Shown piece by piece: positions 27,304 through 35,798 of a stretch of 64,000 bases of DNA. Origin of the DNA: HyVt-337 sp964428895 (GTDB lineage: Bacteria > Planctomycetota > Phycisphaerae > SM23-33). The notes under the pieces are model-generated. The model searched no databases. It worked only from the letters and a program-made list of their open reading frames with translations, and had not been told where the DNA came from. The stretch is from NCBI GenBank assembly GCA_964428895.1, contig CAYRZU010000005.1:1-64000 (forward strand), in the 5' to 3' direction. Position 1 is the first letter of the stretch, and each line of letters opens with the position of its first letter. The position numbers were made by a program, and so were the translations under genes.

Positions 27304-28689
27304 TCAGGCGTCGGGTGGCGGGTTCGGTGTTTGCCGACGAGGGGGGGGATTCTTTTCGAGCGTGGCCCGGCGCCGCAAGATGTGGTGGTAGTGCTGGGCG
27401 AAGCGGTGGGCCTCATCGCGAACGGATTGCAGCAATCGCAGGGCGGGGTCTCGCCGGGGCAGGCGAATCGAATGCGCCTGGCCGTAAACAAAGAGCTCCT
27501 CGTTCTTCTTGGCCAGCGAGATGAGGGTCGGCGGGCGGAAGGCGAGTTCATCAAATGCACTGTAGGCGGCAGTGAGTTGGCCCTTGCCGCCGTCGATCAG
27601 GATGATGTCGGGGAAGAGTTCGGCGTTCATGCCCGCGTACTTGTATCGCCGCCAGACTACCTCTCGAATGCAGGCGAAGTCGTCATTGCCGTCGACGGTC
27701 TTGATCTTGTATCGGCGGTAGCCGTTCTTGAAGGGCTTGCCGTCGATGAAGGGCACCACCGACCCGCAGCTCTCCCCGCCGGCCAGATGGGCGATATCCA
27801 CTCCCTCGACGGTTCGCGCCGGGGCGGGCAGATCCAGCACCTTCGTCAACCGTTCGATGCCCTCAGCCGGGTCCACGTAGAACACTTCCGGCTGGGCGTG
27901 CTGGCTGACCAGCCCGCGACGTTGGAGGCCTTCCAGGGCTTGGAGTTCATCCCGTAGAGCGGCGGCCCGTTCGAAATCCAACCGATCCGACGCTTGTTTC
28001 ATTTCCGTGGTCAGGCGCTTTCGGACCACCGACGCCTTGGAGTTGAGGAACTGAATGAGGTCGCTGATTTGCTCGCCGTAGTCGGCCTTGCTGACCCGCG
28101 CCCCGCACGGGGCGGTGCATTGCCTGATGTTATGCAGGATGCAGGGGCGGAAGTGTCGCCGGTCTTGGTCCTCGTCGTAGAGATCGAGCTTGCAGGTACG
28201 GAACTTGAACACCCGTTGCATCAGCGGCAACGCGGCGCGCAACTCGTTGACCGATACGAACGGGCCGAACAGCCGCACGCCTTGGCTTTCCGGTTGGCGC
28301 GTGATGCTGACGCGGGGGAAGTCCTCTCCCGTGGTGACCTGCAAGTAGGGGAAGGTCTTGTCGTCCCGCTGTCGTTCGTTGAACCGGGGTTGGATGTCCT
28401 TGATGAGGCGGCTCTCGTGCAGGAGGGCGTCGACCTCGCTTTCGCATTCGAGCACTTCCACGTCGGCCACCAGCGTTCGGATCATCCGGTCGATTTCCGG
28501 TCCGCGCGTGGCGAGCAGGTTGGCCCCTGGCTGAAAGTAGCTGGCTACGCGCGGGCGGAGTTCTTTGGCTTTGCCCACGTAGAGGACGACGCCCTTGGTG
28601 TCCTTGAACAGGTACACGCCCGGCGTGGTCGGCAGGAGTCCGATGCGCTCTCGCAAGTCGGCCAGGATGGCGGTGCGGCTGGTAGCCAT
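27304..28689 (-). CDS. uvrC: UvrABC excinuclease subunit C, short form lacking the C-terminal HhH domain
   Basis: 461 residues versus about 600 in the usual UvrC. Present: the N-terminal GIY-YIG nuclease (PGVYLFKDTKGVVLYVGKAKELR, about 23-45), the Cys cluster (CILHNIRQCTAPCGARVSK), the UVR coiled coil that binds UvrB (MKQASDRLDFERAAALRDELQ) and the RNase-H-like C-terminal nuclease with its Asp in IILIDGGKGQL and His in RDEAHRFAQHYHH. Missing: the helix-hairpin-helix pair that normally ends the protein; instead the sequence stops in KNPPPRRQTPNPPPDA. Both incision active sites look intact, so it may still function. The frame is open to 28875, but ATG 28689 fits the family start. Confidence 0.88.
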   Translation of the reverse strand: MATSRTAILADLRERIGLLPTTPGVYLFKDTKGVVLYVGKAKELRPRVASYFQPGANLLATRGPEIDRMIRTLVADVEVLECESEVDALLHESRLIKDIQPRFNERQRDDKTFPYLQVTTGEDFPRVSITRQPESQGVRLFGPFVSVNELRAALPLMQRVFKFRTCKLDLYDEDQDRRHFRPCILHNIRQCTAPCGARVSKADYGEQISDLIQFLNSKASVVRKRLTTEMKQASDRLDFERAAALRDELQALEGLQRRGLVSQHAQPEVFYVDPAEGIERLTKVLDLPAPARTVEGVDIAHLAGGESCGSVVPFIDGKPFKNGYRRYKIKTVDGNDDFACIREVVWRRYKYAGMNAELFPDIILIDGGKGQLTAAYSAFDELAFRPPTLISLAKKNEELFVYGQAHSIRLPRRDPALRLLQSVRDEAHRFAQHYHHILRRRATLEKNPPPRRQTPNPPPDA

Positions 28690-28695
28690 GGGGAC

Positions 28696-28724
28696 ATTAT
28701 ATCGGTATCGGGCCCGGCCGCATC
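28696..28724 (-). promoter_or_regulatory. Candidate uvrC promoter implying a leaderless mRNA
   Basis: Minus strand: -10 TATAAT at 28696-28701 within GATACCGATATAATG, with only a weak -35. The A of the ATG at 28689 is 7 nt downstream of the -10, the usual place for a transcription start, so the transcript would begin at or very near the start codon and would carry no Shine-Dalgarno. None is visible in the gene either. Confidence 0.45.
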
Positions 28725-28738
28725 GCTTGCGATGGCAG

Positions 28739-29062
28739 CTAGGAGGCGGCAGCTCCGTCGAAGTGGACCCCGATTCCCACCATGCCCTCGGCCAGAAGCG
28801 CCTCCCGGTCGACGCGGGCAATGGTCGCCACCAGTTCCTGCTCAGATAGGTCGCACAGGTGCTCACAGGCCACAAGGCCGAGTGTCAGCCGGACGGCCTG
28901 GCCGGCCTGAACCGGGGTGTTGGCTGGCACGTGGAGGTACATGCCGCTCCGCGACAAATCGCGACACCGGGCCGGGATGTCCCGATCCGTGGCGATGTGA
29001 TTCAGTTGGACCCGCGTTGTGTCAGGGAATCGCGGCTGGGTTCTGCGTTCTGATTCGCCCAT
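28739..29062 (-). CDS. PilZ-domain protein
   Basis: 107 residues: a stand-alone PilZ domain, a c-di-GMP receptor fold. The RxxxR motif is in the N-terminal ERRTQPRFP and the D/NxSxxG motif in CRDLSRSGMYL, the two sites that hold intercalated c-di-GMP. ATG 29062 has AGGAGG 7 nt upstream; the 14 further codons upstream in frame are not needed. The downstream uvrC has its own promoter. Planctomycetes have many such single PilZ proteins; the partner is unknown. Confidence 0.8.
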   Translation of the reverse strand: MGESERRTQPRFPDTTRVQLNHIATDRDIPARCRDLSRSGMYLHVPANTPVQAGQAVRLTLGLVACEHLCDLSEQELVATIARVDREALLAEGMVGIGVHFDGAAAS

Positions 29063-29097
29063 GGTCGGCCTCCTTTCGTCGGTACGGCGAAAAGGCC

Positions 29098-29126
29098 TTG
29101 GCAATCAAACCCCCATTGCCTAGGCT
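29098..29126 (+). promoter_or_regulatory. Weak promoter candidate before phosphofructokinase
   Basis: -35 TTGGCA (29098-29103), 17-bp spacer and a poor -10 TAGGCT (29121-29126), in the 92-bp divergent gap between the PilZ gene and pfk. Confidence 0.25.
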
Positions 29127-29154
29127 TCGTACCTAGATACAAGGAGAGTTGTGC

Positions 29155-30249
29155 ATGGAAGTCAAGACAATCAAGCGGATCGGCATCCTGACCGGCGGCG
29201 GCGATTGCCCCGGCCTCAACGCCGTTATTCGCGCCGTGGCCAAGTCGGCGCTGGGCGCCGGCGTGGAGGTCCTTGGGTTTGCCGACGGCTACGCCGGGCT
29301 GATCGAGAAGCGATATCAATCCCTCTCCTGGTCGGACGTCAGTGGCATCTTGACGTTGGGCGGGACGATTCTGGGCTCGTCCAACACGGCCAACGCCGCC
29401 AAGTACGCCGTTCGCGAAGGCGACACGATCGTCTACCGCGATCTCCGCGCCCAGGTTGTGGCCAACTGCCGCGAGTTGGCGGTGGATGCCCTGATTGTCA
29501 TCGGTGGGGACGGCACGATGAGCGGGGCCAACGAGTTGGTCGAACGCGGCCTGAATATCGTGGGCGTGCCGAAGACCATCGACAACGATCTGGTCGGCAC
29601 GGACATCACCTTCGGTCACGATACGGCCGTCTCAACGGCGTCCGACGCATTGGATAAGGTGCACACCACGGCCTCCAGCCATCACCGCGTGATGGTGGTC
29701 GAACTGATGGGCCGCTACGCGGGGTGGCTGGCCCTAAACGCGGGGCTCGCCAGTGGGGTGGACATCATCCTGATCCCCGAGATTCCGTTCGATCTCGACA
29801 AGGTTGTGGAACGCTGTGTCGAACGGCGGAAGGTGGGCAAGGGCTTCACCATTGTGGCCGTTGGTGAAGGCGCCAAGCCGGTGGGGGGCAAGATGTTTGT
29901 GGATCATGTGGTTGAGGACTCGCCGGATCCGATTCGCCTGGGCGGCGTGGGCAAATACGTGGCCGATGAGATCGAAAAGCGGTCTGAGTTGGACAGTCGG
30001 GCGATGGTGCTGGGGCACATTCAGCGCGGCGGCACGCCGACGGCGGTCGATCGTATCTTGGGCACCATGTTCGGTTTCCATGCGTTCGAGCTGGCGATGG
30101 CCGGTCAGTTCGGGCGGCTGGTCGTACGGCGAGGCGGCGGATTTGAATCCATCAACCTGTCCGAGGTGGCCGGCAAGGTGCGTACGGTTCCGTTGGATTG
30201 GCCCACGGTCAGGGCGGCCCGAGCGGTGGGGACGGCCTTCGGCGACTAG
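29155..30249 (+). CDS. pfkA: 6-phosphofructokinase
   Basis: 364 residues. It phosphorylates fructose 6-phosphate. Motifs: RIGILTGGGDCPGLNAVIRA (phosphate donor loop), IGGDGT near 115-120, PKTIDNDLVGTD near 139-150 with catalytic Asp, ELMGRYAGWLA and GHIQRGG. In this superfamily Gly in GGDGT favours ATP while Asp favours pyrophosphate; but Lys in PKTIDND is the residue of the mixed ATP/PPi (group III) branch. So ATP is the likelier donor and PPi cannot be excluded. ATG 29155 has AAGGAG 8 nt upstream. Divergent from PilZ; a PBP4-type gene follows after 20 nt. Confidence 0.92.
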   Translation: MEVKTIKRIGILTGGGDCPGLNAVIRAVAKSALGAGVEVLGFADGYAGLIEKRYQSLSWSDVSGILTLGGTILGSSNTANAAKYAVREGDTIVYRDLRAQVVANCRELAVDALIVIGGDGTMSGANELVERGLNIVGVPKTIDNDLVGTDITFGHDTAVSTASDALDKVHTTASSHHRVMVVELMGRYAGWLALNAGLASGVDIILIPEIPFDLDKVVERCVERRKVGKGFTIVAVGEGAKPVGGKMFVDHVVEDSPDPIRLGGVGKYVADEIEKRSELDSRAMVLGHIQRGGTPTAVDRILGTMFGFHAFELAMAGQFGRLVVRRGGGFESINLSEVAGKVRTVPLDWPTVRAARAVGTAFGD

Positions 30250-30269
30250 GAACGAAGAGGCGAAGGATC

Positions 30270-31751
30270 ATGGAGGATCGATTGCATTTCCGGTTTGAGA
30301 CGGTCTGTCGATGGATAGGTGTGGTGGCGGTGATCACGGGTCTGGTCGCATCGGCCGGGGCCCAGAAGACGTCCACCGAGCCGGCGACCAAGCCGTCACT
30401 CCAGCAACGGGTGGCCTCTCTGATCGCCAAGTACGAGGGGTCGGGCAAGGCGATCGTGGGCGCGTCTGTTCGCGATATGGGCGGCCGCGAGCTTGTGGCC
30501 GTTCGTGACGACCGGCTCTTCGTGCCCGCCAGCAATCAGAAAATCCTCACCAGCGCCTTTGCGCTGACGGAACTGGGCGGAGAGTTTAAGTTCGACACGC
30601 GCGTGTACGCCCGCGGCTCGGAGATTGTGATCGTGGGGGACTTCGACCCCACCTTGGGTGACCCTATTATCGCCGAAGCGACCGGTCGGGGCACTTACGC
30701 GGACCTGGACGCCTGGGCTGCGGCTGCAGCACGCCGTTTCGGCCAACGGCCGATTAGCGCCGTGGTGGTCGCCTCGCGGGCCGATCCGAATCCGCGTCGC
30801 CACCCGGATTGGCCGGCCAACCAACATCGGACTACCTATGCGGCGCCGGTGTGCTCGCTCAACTTTGCGAATAACCGGATTCGAACGACCTTCGACGCCG
30901 AGGCCGGAAGGGCACGCCTGGAGCTGTCGCCGGCCAGTCGGTTTATCGAGGTGGTCAACAAACTGAAGCTTGGCGGCAATGCCCCCTGGCCGCTCGAACC
31001 GAACGAAGACATGTCGGCCGTTACGCAGAGGGGCACGATCAAGGCGTCGACCACGACCGTCACGGAGACCGCCATCGACAAACCGGACCTGCTGCTGGGG
31101 CGCGTGTTCGCGGAGAGGCTGGTCCGGGCGGGGGGGACCTTCAGCGGGCAGATCCGCTCTCAGAACGCCTCCGCCTTCGATGCAAGTAAGGCCTCCTTGA
31201 TTGCGACTACGCGTCGGCCGTTGCAGGCGGCGCTGTGGCGGATGAACAAGCACAGCCTGAACATGGCGGCCGAGGCCGTCCTGCTTCGGGCGGGCGACGG
31301 CACGTGGGCCGGTAGCGCCAAGGCGATGTCGGCGTCTTTGGTCCAAAGCTACGGGCTGGCAGTGGGCAGCCTGGTGGTGTCGGACGGTAGCGGCCTGTCG
31401 GCCAACAATCGGGTGTCCCCGTCGGCCATGACAGCCACGCTGGTAGGGGTGCTGGATCGTGACGATTGGCAGGTGGTCGTCAATGCTCTGCCCGTGGCGG
31501 GTGTTGAGAGTCGAATGAGGAAGCGCCTGTCGGATCGGCCCTACCGGGGGCGGGTCCTGGCCAAGACCGGTCACATCCAAGGGGCGCAGTGTCTGAGCGG
31601 GTACATCCTGAACCCCGACAATGAGGTCGCGCTGGCCTACTCGGTGCTGGTCAACCGTGTGCCGGCTGGTCACGGGCCCACCGCCCAGGCCGTCCACGAC
31701 AACATCTGTCGGCTATTGGTGGATGTGGTCGACGGGCGCCAGCGGCGGTAG
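30270..31751 (+). CDS. dacB: D-alanyl-D-alanine carboxypeptidase/endopeptidase, PBP4 (S13) family
   Basis: 493 residues. A signal-anchor (VCRWIGVVAVITGLVASAGA) is followed by a penicillin-binding fold: SxxK in PASNQKIL (catalytic Ser and Lys), SxN-like in SDGSGLSANN and KTG in LAKTGHI. The domain insertion between SxxK and SxN matches the PBP4/S13 type, which trims or cuts cross-links in peptidoglycan in the periplasm. ATG 30270 has GAAGGA 5 nt upstream; the upstream in-frame codons belong to the end of pfk in another frame. Presence of a peptidoglycan hydrolase is compatible with the planctomycete cell wall. It converges with the CNNM gene, 1 nt between stops. Confidence 0.88.
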   Translation: MEDRLHFRFETVCRWIGVVAVITGLVASAGAQKTSTEPATKPSLQQRVASLIAKYEGSGKAIVGASVRDMGGRELVAVRDDRLFVPASNQKILTSAFALTELGGEFKFDTRVYARGSEIVIVGDFDPTLGDPIIAEATGRGTYADLDAWAAAAARRFGQRPISAVVVASRADPNPRRHPDWPANQHRTTYAAPVCSLNFANNRIRTTFDAEAGRARLELSPASRFIEVVNKLKLGGNAPWPLEPNEDMSAVTQRGTIKASTTTVTETAIDKPDLLLGRVFAERLVRAGGTFSGQIRSQNASAFDASKASLIATTRRPLQAALWRMNKHSLNMAAEAVLLRAGDGTWAGSAKAMSASLVQSYGLAVGSLVVSDGSGLSANNRVSPSAMTATLVGVLDRDDWQVVVNALPVAGVESRMRKRLSDRPYRGRVLAKTGHIQGAQCLSGYILNPDNEVALAYSVLVNRVPAGHGPTAQAVHDNICRLLVDVVDGRQRR

Positions 31752-31752
31752 C

Positions 31753-32754
31753 TCAGTCCCCTTCGTCGACCAATTCGCCGACGATCTGCTCGACGATGTC
31801 CTTAATGGTGACAATGCCCACGTGGCGGCCTTGCGCGTCGGCGACGATGGCCATGACGGACCCGGCGCGTTGGATTTCGAGCAGGCCGGCGCCGATGGCT
31901 TGGCGGTCGGGCAGGACCAGAGGGGGCCTGGCCAGGTCCTGCGGGCGCGTATCCGGATCGGCAACCAACAGATCGAATACGTCCAGGATGGCGACGACCG
32001 TCCCCGTCGCGTCCAAGAGGGGCAGCCGGGAGTAGGCGTAGTGGCGGATAACGTCGAGGAGTTCATCCCGCGAGACCGTGTCCTTGGCCGTCACGGCCCG
32101 AGCCATCGGGGCCATCACGTCGCGCAGTTTCAGATCAGCAATGCGGACAGCCCGGTCGGCCATGGCCGATTGGTAGTCGGTCAGTAGACCGCTGGCCCGG
32201 CCTTCGGCGACGACGCTCTCGATGCCGCGGTGCCCCAAGGGGTGGTGGTCCCCGTCGGTTCGGCCTAACAGGCGTAGCAGACCCGAGGAGAACCCCTGCA
32301 CCAAGGGGGCCAACCCGCAGGCGGTGAAGACGACGCTGGACAGCCGGACCATCCAGGCCAATCGGTAGACGCCGGCGCCGCCGGTCCGTTGGAAGACGTT
32401 CTTGGGGACGCTGTCGCCAACCACGAACATCAGCGGCGTGACTGCGGCCAGGGTCAGCCATTCGGCGTTGTGCTCGAATCCGGCCAGAACGAACATGGCG
32501 CTGACGGCAAAGGTAGCCATGTAACGCGACAGGTTCGTGCCGATCAACAGGACGGCTAGCAGATGGTTGAACCGCCCCAGCAGTCTCTGCAGAGACACCG
32601 CCGATGCCCGACCGCGGTCGGCCTGGAGTTCCAGGCGAATCTTGTTGAGATGGTAGACGCCCGTTTCCAGCCCACAGTAGGTGGCGTCCAGGGACGCGCC
32701 AACCACCAGCAGGGCCGACCAGACTGCGTATTCCGTGGCGGAGGCGACCATCAT
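31753..32754 (-). CDS. CNNM (DUF21) / CBS-domain membrane protein, short form
   Basis: 333 residues. The N-terminal half is a DUF21/CNNM membrane domain with 3-4 helices (VWSALLVVGASLDATYCGLETGVYHL, LAVLLIGTNLSRYMATFAVSAMFVLAGF), the C-terminal half a CBS pair (VMAPMARAVTAKDTVSR, GIVTIKDIVEQIVGELVDEGD). There is no CorC/HlyC transporter-associated domain, unlike the gene before it. CNNM proteins are linked to Mg2+/Co2+ transport. The start ATG 32754 overlaps the stop of the preceding paralogue by 4 nt (ATGA), so the pair is made together and may form a heterodimer. Confidence 0.85.
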   Translation of the reverse strand: MMVASATEYAVWSALLVVGASLDATYCGLETGVYHLNKIRLELQADRGRASAVSLQRLLGRFNHLLAVLLIGTNLSRYMATFAVSAMFVLAGFEHNAEWLTLAAVTPLMFVVGDSVPKNVFQRTGGAGVYRLAWMVRLSSVVFTACGLAPLVQGFSSGLLRLLGRTDGDHHPLGHRGIESVVAEGRASGLLTDYQSAMADRAVRIADLKLRDVMAPMARAVTAKDTVSRDELLDVIRHYAYSRLPLLDATGTVVAILDVFDLLVADPDTRPQDLARPPLVLPDRQAIGAGLLEIQRAGSVMAIVADAQGRHVGIVTIKDIVEQIVGELVDEGD

Positions 32755-34022
32755 GCTTGGCCCTCCACCAGGTCCAGCCTCAGCCGGCCCACACGTCGGC
32801 CCCGCAGCGACTGAACCGTGAAGCGCAGGTTGCGATACGTGGCTACATCGCCAACGGCCGGGATACGCCCCAGCAGCGACGTGACGAACCCGCCAATAGT
32901 GCTGATCCGCCCTTCGTGCAGGTCGATCCGGAAGGCATCGGCCCATTCGTGAATGGCCAAGTTGCCGTCGATGAGATAGGCGCCGTCGCCGGTTGGCGCC
33001 ACGGCCGGGCCGGCGGCGGCGTCCTCGGGTCTGGCTATATCCCCGACGATCTCACTGAGAATGTCTTCCAGTGTGATCAGGCCGGCCGTCCCGCCGTATT
33101 CGTCTACGGCGACGGCCACACGCCGACGGGTCTGACGGAACTGCAGTAAGACGCGCTCGATGTTGGCCGTGACCGGCACGAACGGAACGCGTACGACCAT
33201 GTCGCGCAAGTGTGATTCCGGCGACAGCAACAGACGCTTGGCGTGGATCAGCCCGAGAATGTGGTCGATGTCGCCCTCGTAGACGGGAATGAAGCGAAGA
33301 CGGCGTTGGGTCATGAGGCGGCTGAAGTGTTGCCGCGGTTCGTTGATGTCGCAGGCGACCATGTCGACTCGGGGCGTCATAACGTCGGCCACGCGCAGAT
33401 CAGCCAGTTGGACGATTTCATGGAGCAGGGCGTGGGCGTCGTCGTCCAGCAGCCCGCGCCGGGCCGACAGGTCCAGCAGGGCGCTGAGTTCATCGGCTGT
33501 GATTAGGTCGGCCTCGACGGGCCGCGGCACGAGGATACGGCAGATGGGCGTGACCAGCAGCGTCTCCAGCACCCACACGATGGGTCGAAGAACGCGGTTG
33601 ATCAGGGCGGTCGGCGGGGCGCTCAGCAGCGACCATCGCTCGGCGCTCTGGTGGGCCAGCATCTTGGGGGCGACCTCGCCAAAGAGAATCAGCACCAGCA
33701 AGCCGATGACCGACACCGCCGCCGCCTGCCAGGCCGGTCGACCTTGCTGCTGAAGTTCGAGGGAAATGACCGCGGCAATGGACGCGTAGGCCACGTTGAC
33801 GATCATGTTGCCCAATAGCAGCAAGTTCAACGTGCGTTGAGGGCGGGCCAGCAGCCTGGCCGCGGCGCGTCCGGCGGCCTTGCCCTGCCGGAGTCGCATC
33901 ATTTGCCCGCGGGACAGGCTGAACAGAGCGGTTTCCGTTCCGCTGAAGAAGGCCGATCCCGCCAGCAGACCGGCCATGCCGATCAGTCGCCACGTGTAGG
34001 TGGCCATGACGCTAGCTAGCAT
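32751..34022 (-). CDS. CNNM/CBS/CorC_HlyC-domain protein (hemolysin-like, Mg/Co transport)
   Basis: 423 residues with the full domain order: DUF21/CNNM membrane domain (GSAFFSGTETALFSLSRGQM with the acidic cation-site residues), two CBS repeats (VADVMTPRVDMVACD to AVAVDEYGGTAGLITLEDILSEIVGDI) and the C-terminal transporter-associated CorC_HlyC domain (GAYLIDGNLAIHEWADAF, TIGGFVTSLLGRIPAVGD). ATG 34022 has GGGAGG 6 nt upstream. A -10 with an extended upstream sequence lies at 34099. Couples to the short CNNM paralogue by translational overlap. Confidence 0.9.
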   Translation of the reverse strand: MLASVMATYTWRLIGMAGLLAGSAFFSGTETALFSLSRGQMMRLRQGKAAGRAAARLLARPQRTLNLLLLGNMIVNVAYASIAAVISLELQQQGRPAWQAAAVSVIGLLVLILFGEVAPKMLAHQSAERWSLLSAPPTALINRVLRPIVWVLETLLVTPICRILVPRPVEADLITADELSALLDLSARRGLLDDDAHALLHEIVQLADLRVADVMTPRVDMVACDINEPRQHFSRLMTQRRLRFIPVYEGDIDHILGLIHAKRLLLSPESHLRDMVVRVPFVPVTANIERVLLQFRQTRRRVAVAVDEYGGTAGLITLEDILSEIVGDIARPEDAAAGPAVAPTGDGAYLIDGNLAIHEWADAFRIDLHEGRISTIGGFVTSLLGRIPAVGDVATYRNLRFTVQSLRGRRVGRLRLDLVEGQA

Positions 34023-34098
34023 GTGGGCCTCCCCGTTGCGTCAGAGGCCGATTCGCCGGCGGCGTTGGCGTGTTCAGTCGGTTCGCCCATTGGGTCGC

Positions 34099-34104
34099 AT
34101 TATA
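34099..34104 (-). promoter_or_regulatory. Candidate -10 of the CNNM pair
   Basis: Minus strand -10 TATAAT embedded in GATACCTATAATGC, 77 nt before the ATG at 34022, in the gap after the MBL-fold gene. A good -35 is missing; the ATACC upstream of the -10 is shared with the promoters of tetR and uvrC. Confidence 0.4.
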
Positions 34105-34118
34105 GGTATCGGCCGCCC

Positions 34119-34796
34119 CTACAACCATTGGCGGGCGAGCGCGATGAGATTGTCATGTCCGCAGACGACCATGTCCGCGACCTCCACCAGATCAGTCAGG
34201 CTGGCCATGGCCTGATCGATGTCCACACAGCCTTGCCAGACCTGCCCGCTTTCGAGGTGCTCACGGGTTAAGGCGGCGTCACCGGCGATCAGGATGGTTT
34301 GGGTCGCCGGCGTCAGGAGCAGGCCGGCCGACCCGGGCGACGGGCCCACCAGCGGGTAGACGTGGACCTGTGGGCCGAACGTTTCGGGGGCTGGCTTGAA
34401 TCGCTTCAGAAGGGACAGTTCCGTGTTGATGTCGCCGACGTCGTCGCCCAGGCGGTCGGCCGACTCGGCGACCTGTTCCAATCGGGAGACGTAGGCCTGG
34501 ATGTCGGCCTCAGCCGCCCACCAGTTGGCCTGGGGAATCGCCTCAATGCTGTGGCGGTGGACGGGTCGGAGGGTGGTGCAGAACACGTCAGTAACGTCGT
34601 CGAGGGTCTTGCCGGTTCGTTCGTTGAATCGGGCGGCCAGAATGGGCCCGGGCAAGGACGGATCGACCAGGATCAGCCGATCGACAGCCGTGACGAGCGT
34701 GGTGGTGGCGTGGGGGGTACGAATCGGTACGGACTCCGACCACAGGCGGTGACGGCTGAGGGCGCCGATGCTGATGACTTTGTAGTGAAGGCTCAT
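34119..34796 (-). CDS. Metallo-beta-lactamase-fold protein with degenerate metal site
   Basis: 225 residues. The fold pattern (LILVDPSL, VFCTTLRPVHRHS, YPLVGPSPGSAGLLL, ILIAGDAAL, MVVCGHDN) follows the metallo-beta-lactamase order. The signature HxHxDH is replaced by TLRPVH, keeping only the last His, and the later His of PGHTPGS is Gly-Pro in VGPSPGS. Asp of GDAAL and His of GHDN remain. A dinuclear zinc hydrolase is therefore unlikely; a single-metal or binding protein is possible. Located 28 nt after miaA on the same strand. Confidence 0.7.
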   Translation of the reverse strand: MSLHYKVISIGALSRHRLWSESVPIRTPHATTTLVTAVDRLILVDPSLPGPILAARFNERTGKTLDDVTDVFCTTLRPVHRHSIEAIPQANWWAAEADIQAYVSRLEQVAESADRLGDDVGDINTELSLLKRFKPAPETFGPQVHVYPLVGPSPGSAGLLLTPATQTILIAGDAALTREHLESGQVWQGCVDIDQAMASLTDLVEVADMVVCGHDNLIALARQWL

Positions 34797-34823
34797 GAGC
34801 GTGTCTTAGGCCCCGCGGGCGCA

Positions 34824-35750
34824 TCAGTCAAATGGAATCGCCGCCAGAACGCGGTCGGCCAGGGCCCCGGCGGCGTCATCCTCGGCGACGTCGAACCAAT
34901 GGACGTCGGCGAAGCGACGCTGCCACGTTCGCTGGTTCTTGGCCAGGTGGCGGGTGTTGATCTTGATTCGTTCGACGGCGTGGTCCAGCGTCCACTCGCC
35001 GTGAAGGTGGTTGATCAGTTCGGCATAGCCCACGGCGGCCGCGGCCTGGGTGGACAGGCCGCCAGGCTCGGCCAGAAGGGCTTCGACCTCCGAAATCAGG
35101 CCCGCCTCCATCATTCGCCGGACGCGGGCGTTGATGCGGCGGTTGAGGTTGTCCTTGTCCCGTCGCAGGCCGACGAACGTGCACTCGTAGCGATGGCCGC
35201 CTTGGTCCCACTGAGATTGCAGTTGGCTGATAGGTTGGCCGGTGAGTTTGTGGACCTCCAGGGCACGCACAATCCTACGCTCATCGTTGGGGTGAATGCG
35301 CGAGGCGGCTTCGGGATCGATCGATGTCAATTCCTGATGAAGGGCGGGGGTCCCTTCGGCGGCAGCGCGGGCCTTGAGGGCCTGGCGGACCTGCGGGTCG
35401 GCCGATGGTCCTTCAAATAGGCCCTCCGACAAGGCCTTGATGTAGAGGTTGGTCCCTCCGACGGCCAGGGCCGTGGCGCCGGCGGCGTGAACGGCCTCGA
35501 TGGCGGCGTCGGCCTGTTGGACGTAGTCGGCCACGGAGAACCCCTCTGCCGGCTCGGCGACGTCAACGCAGTGGTGGGGGATCTCCTTGCGGACGGCCTG
35601 GCTGGGCTTGGCCGTGCCGATGTCCATGCGGCGATATACCTTCATGGAATCGACACTGACGATTTGCGCGCCGATCCGCCGGGCGATCTCCTGACCGACC
35701 GAGGCCTTGCCGCAGGCGGTGCAGCCGAGGATGAAGGTCACCGGTGTCAT
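34824..35750 (-). CDS. miaA: tRNA dimethylallyltransferase
   Basis: 308 residues. It transfers dimethylallyl to A37 of tRNAs that read U-starting codons. Motifs: an N-terminal P-loop LGCTACGKASVGQ, DSMKVYRRMDIGTAKPS, HHCVDVAEPAEGFSVADY and AVGGTNLYIKAL with ELISL-like helices. In the P-loop the Ser/Thr that follows Lys in most family members is Ala (GKA), and Cys replaces Ser before GK. Everything else is normal length and order. It sits between the RND operon and the MBL-fold gene, with 48 nt to the RND stop. Confidence 0.9.
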   Translation of the reverse strand: MTPVTFILGCTACGKASVGQEIARRIGAQIVSVDSMKVYRRMDIGTAKPSQAVRKEIPHHCVDVAEPAEGFSVADYVQQADAAIEAVHAAGATALAVGGTNLYIKALSEGLFEGPSADPQVRQALKARAAAEGTPALHQELTSIDPEAASRIHPNDERRIVRALEVHKLTGQPISQLQSQWDQGGHRYECTFVGLRRDKDNLNRRINARVRRMMEAGLISEVEALLAEPGGLSTQAAAAVGYAELINHLHGEWTLDHAVERIKINTRHLAKNQRTWQRRFADVHWFDVAEDDAAGALADRVLAAIPFD

Positions 35751-35798
35751 GGCAGGATTGTCGCGGGCGAGAGCGCAGCGTGCAAGACGCCGGCGGGA

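Noticed and set aside
27336..27350. Frameshift in the G8 run truncating uvrC
   Set aside because: No alternative frame restores HhH sequence before the convergent gene, so a frameshift is not supported, only not excluded as a distant rearrangement.
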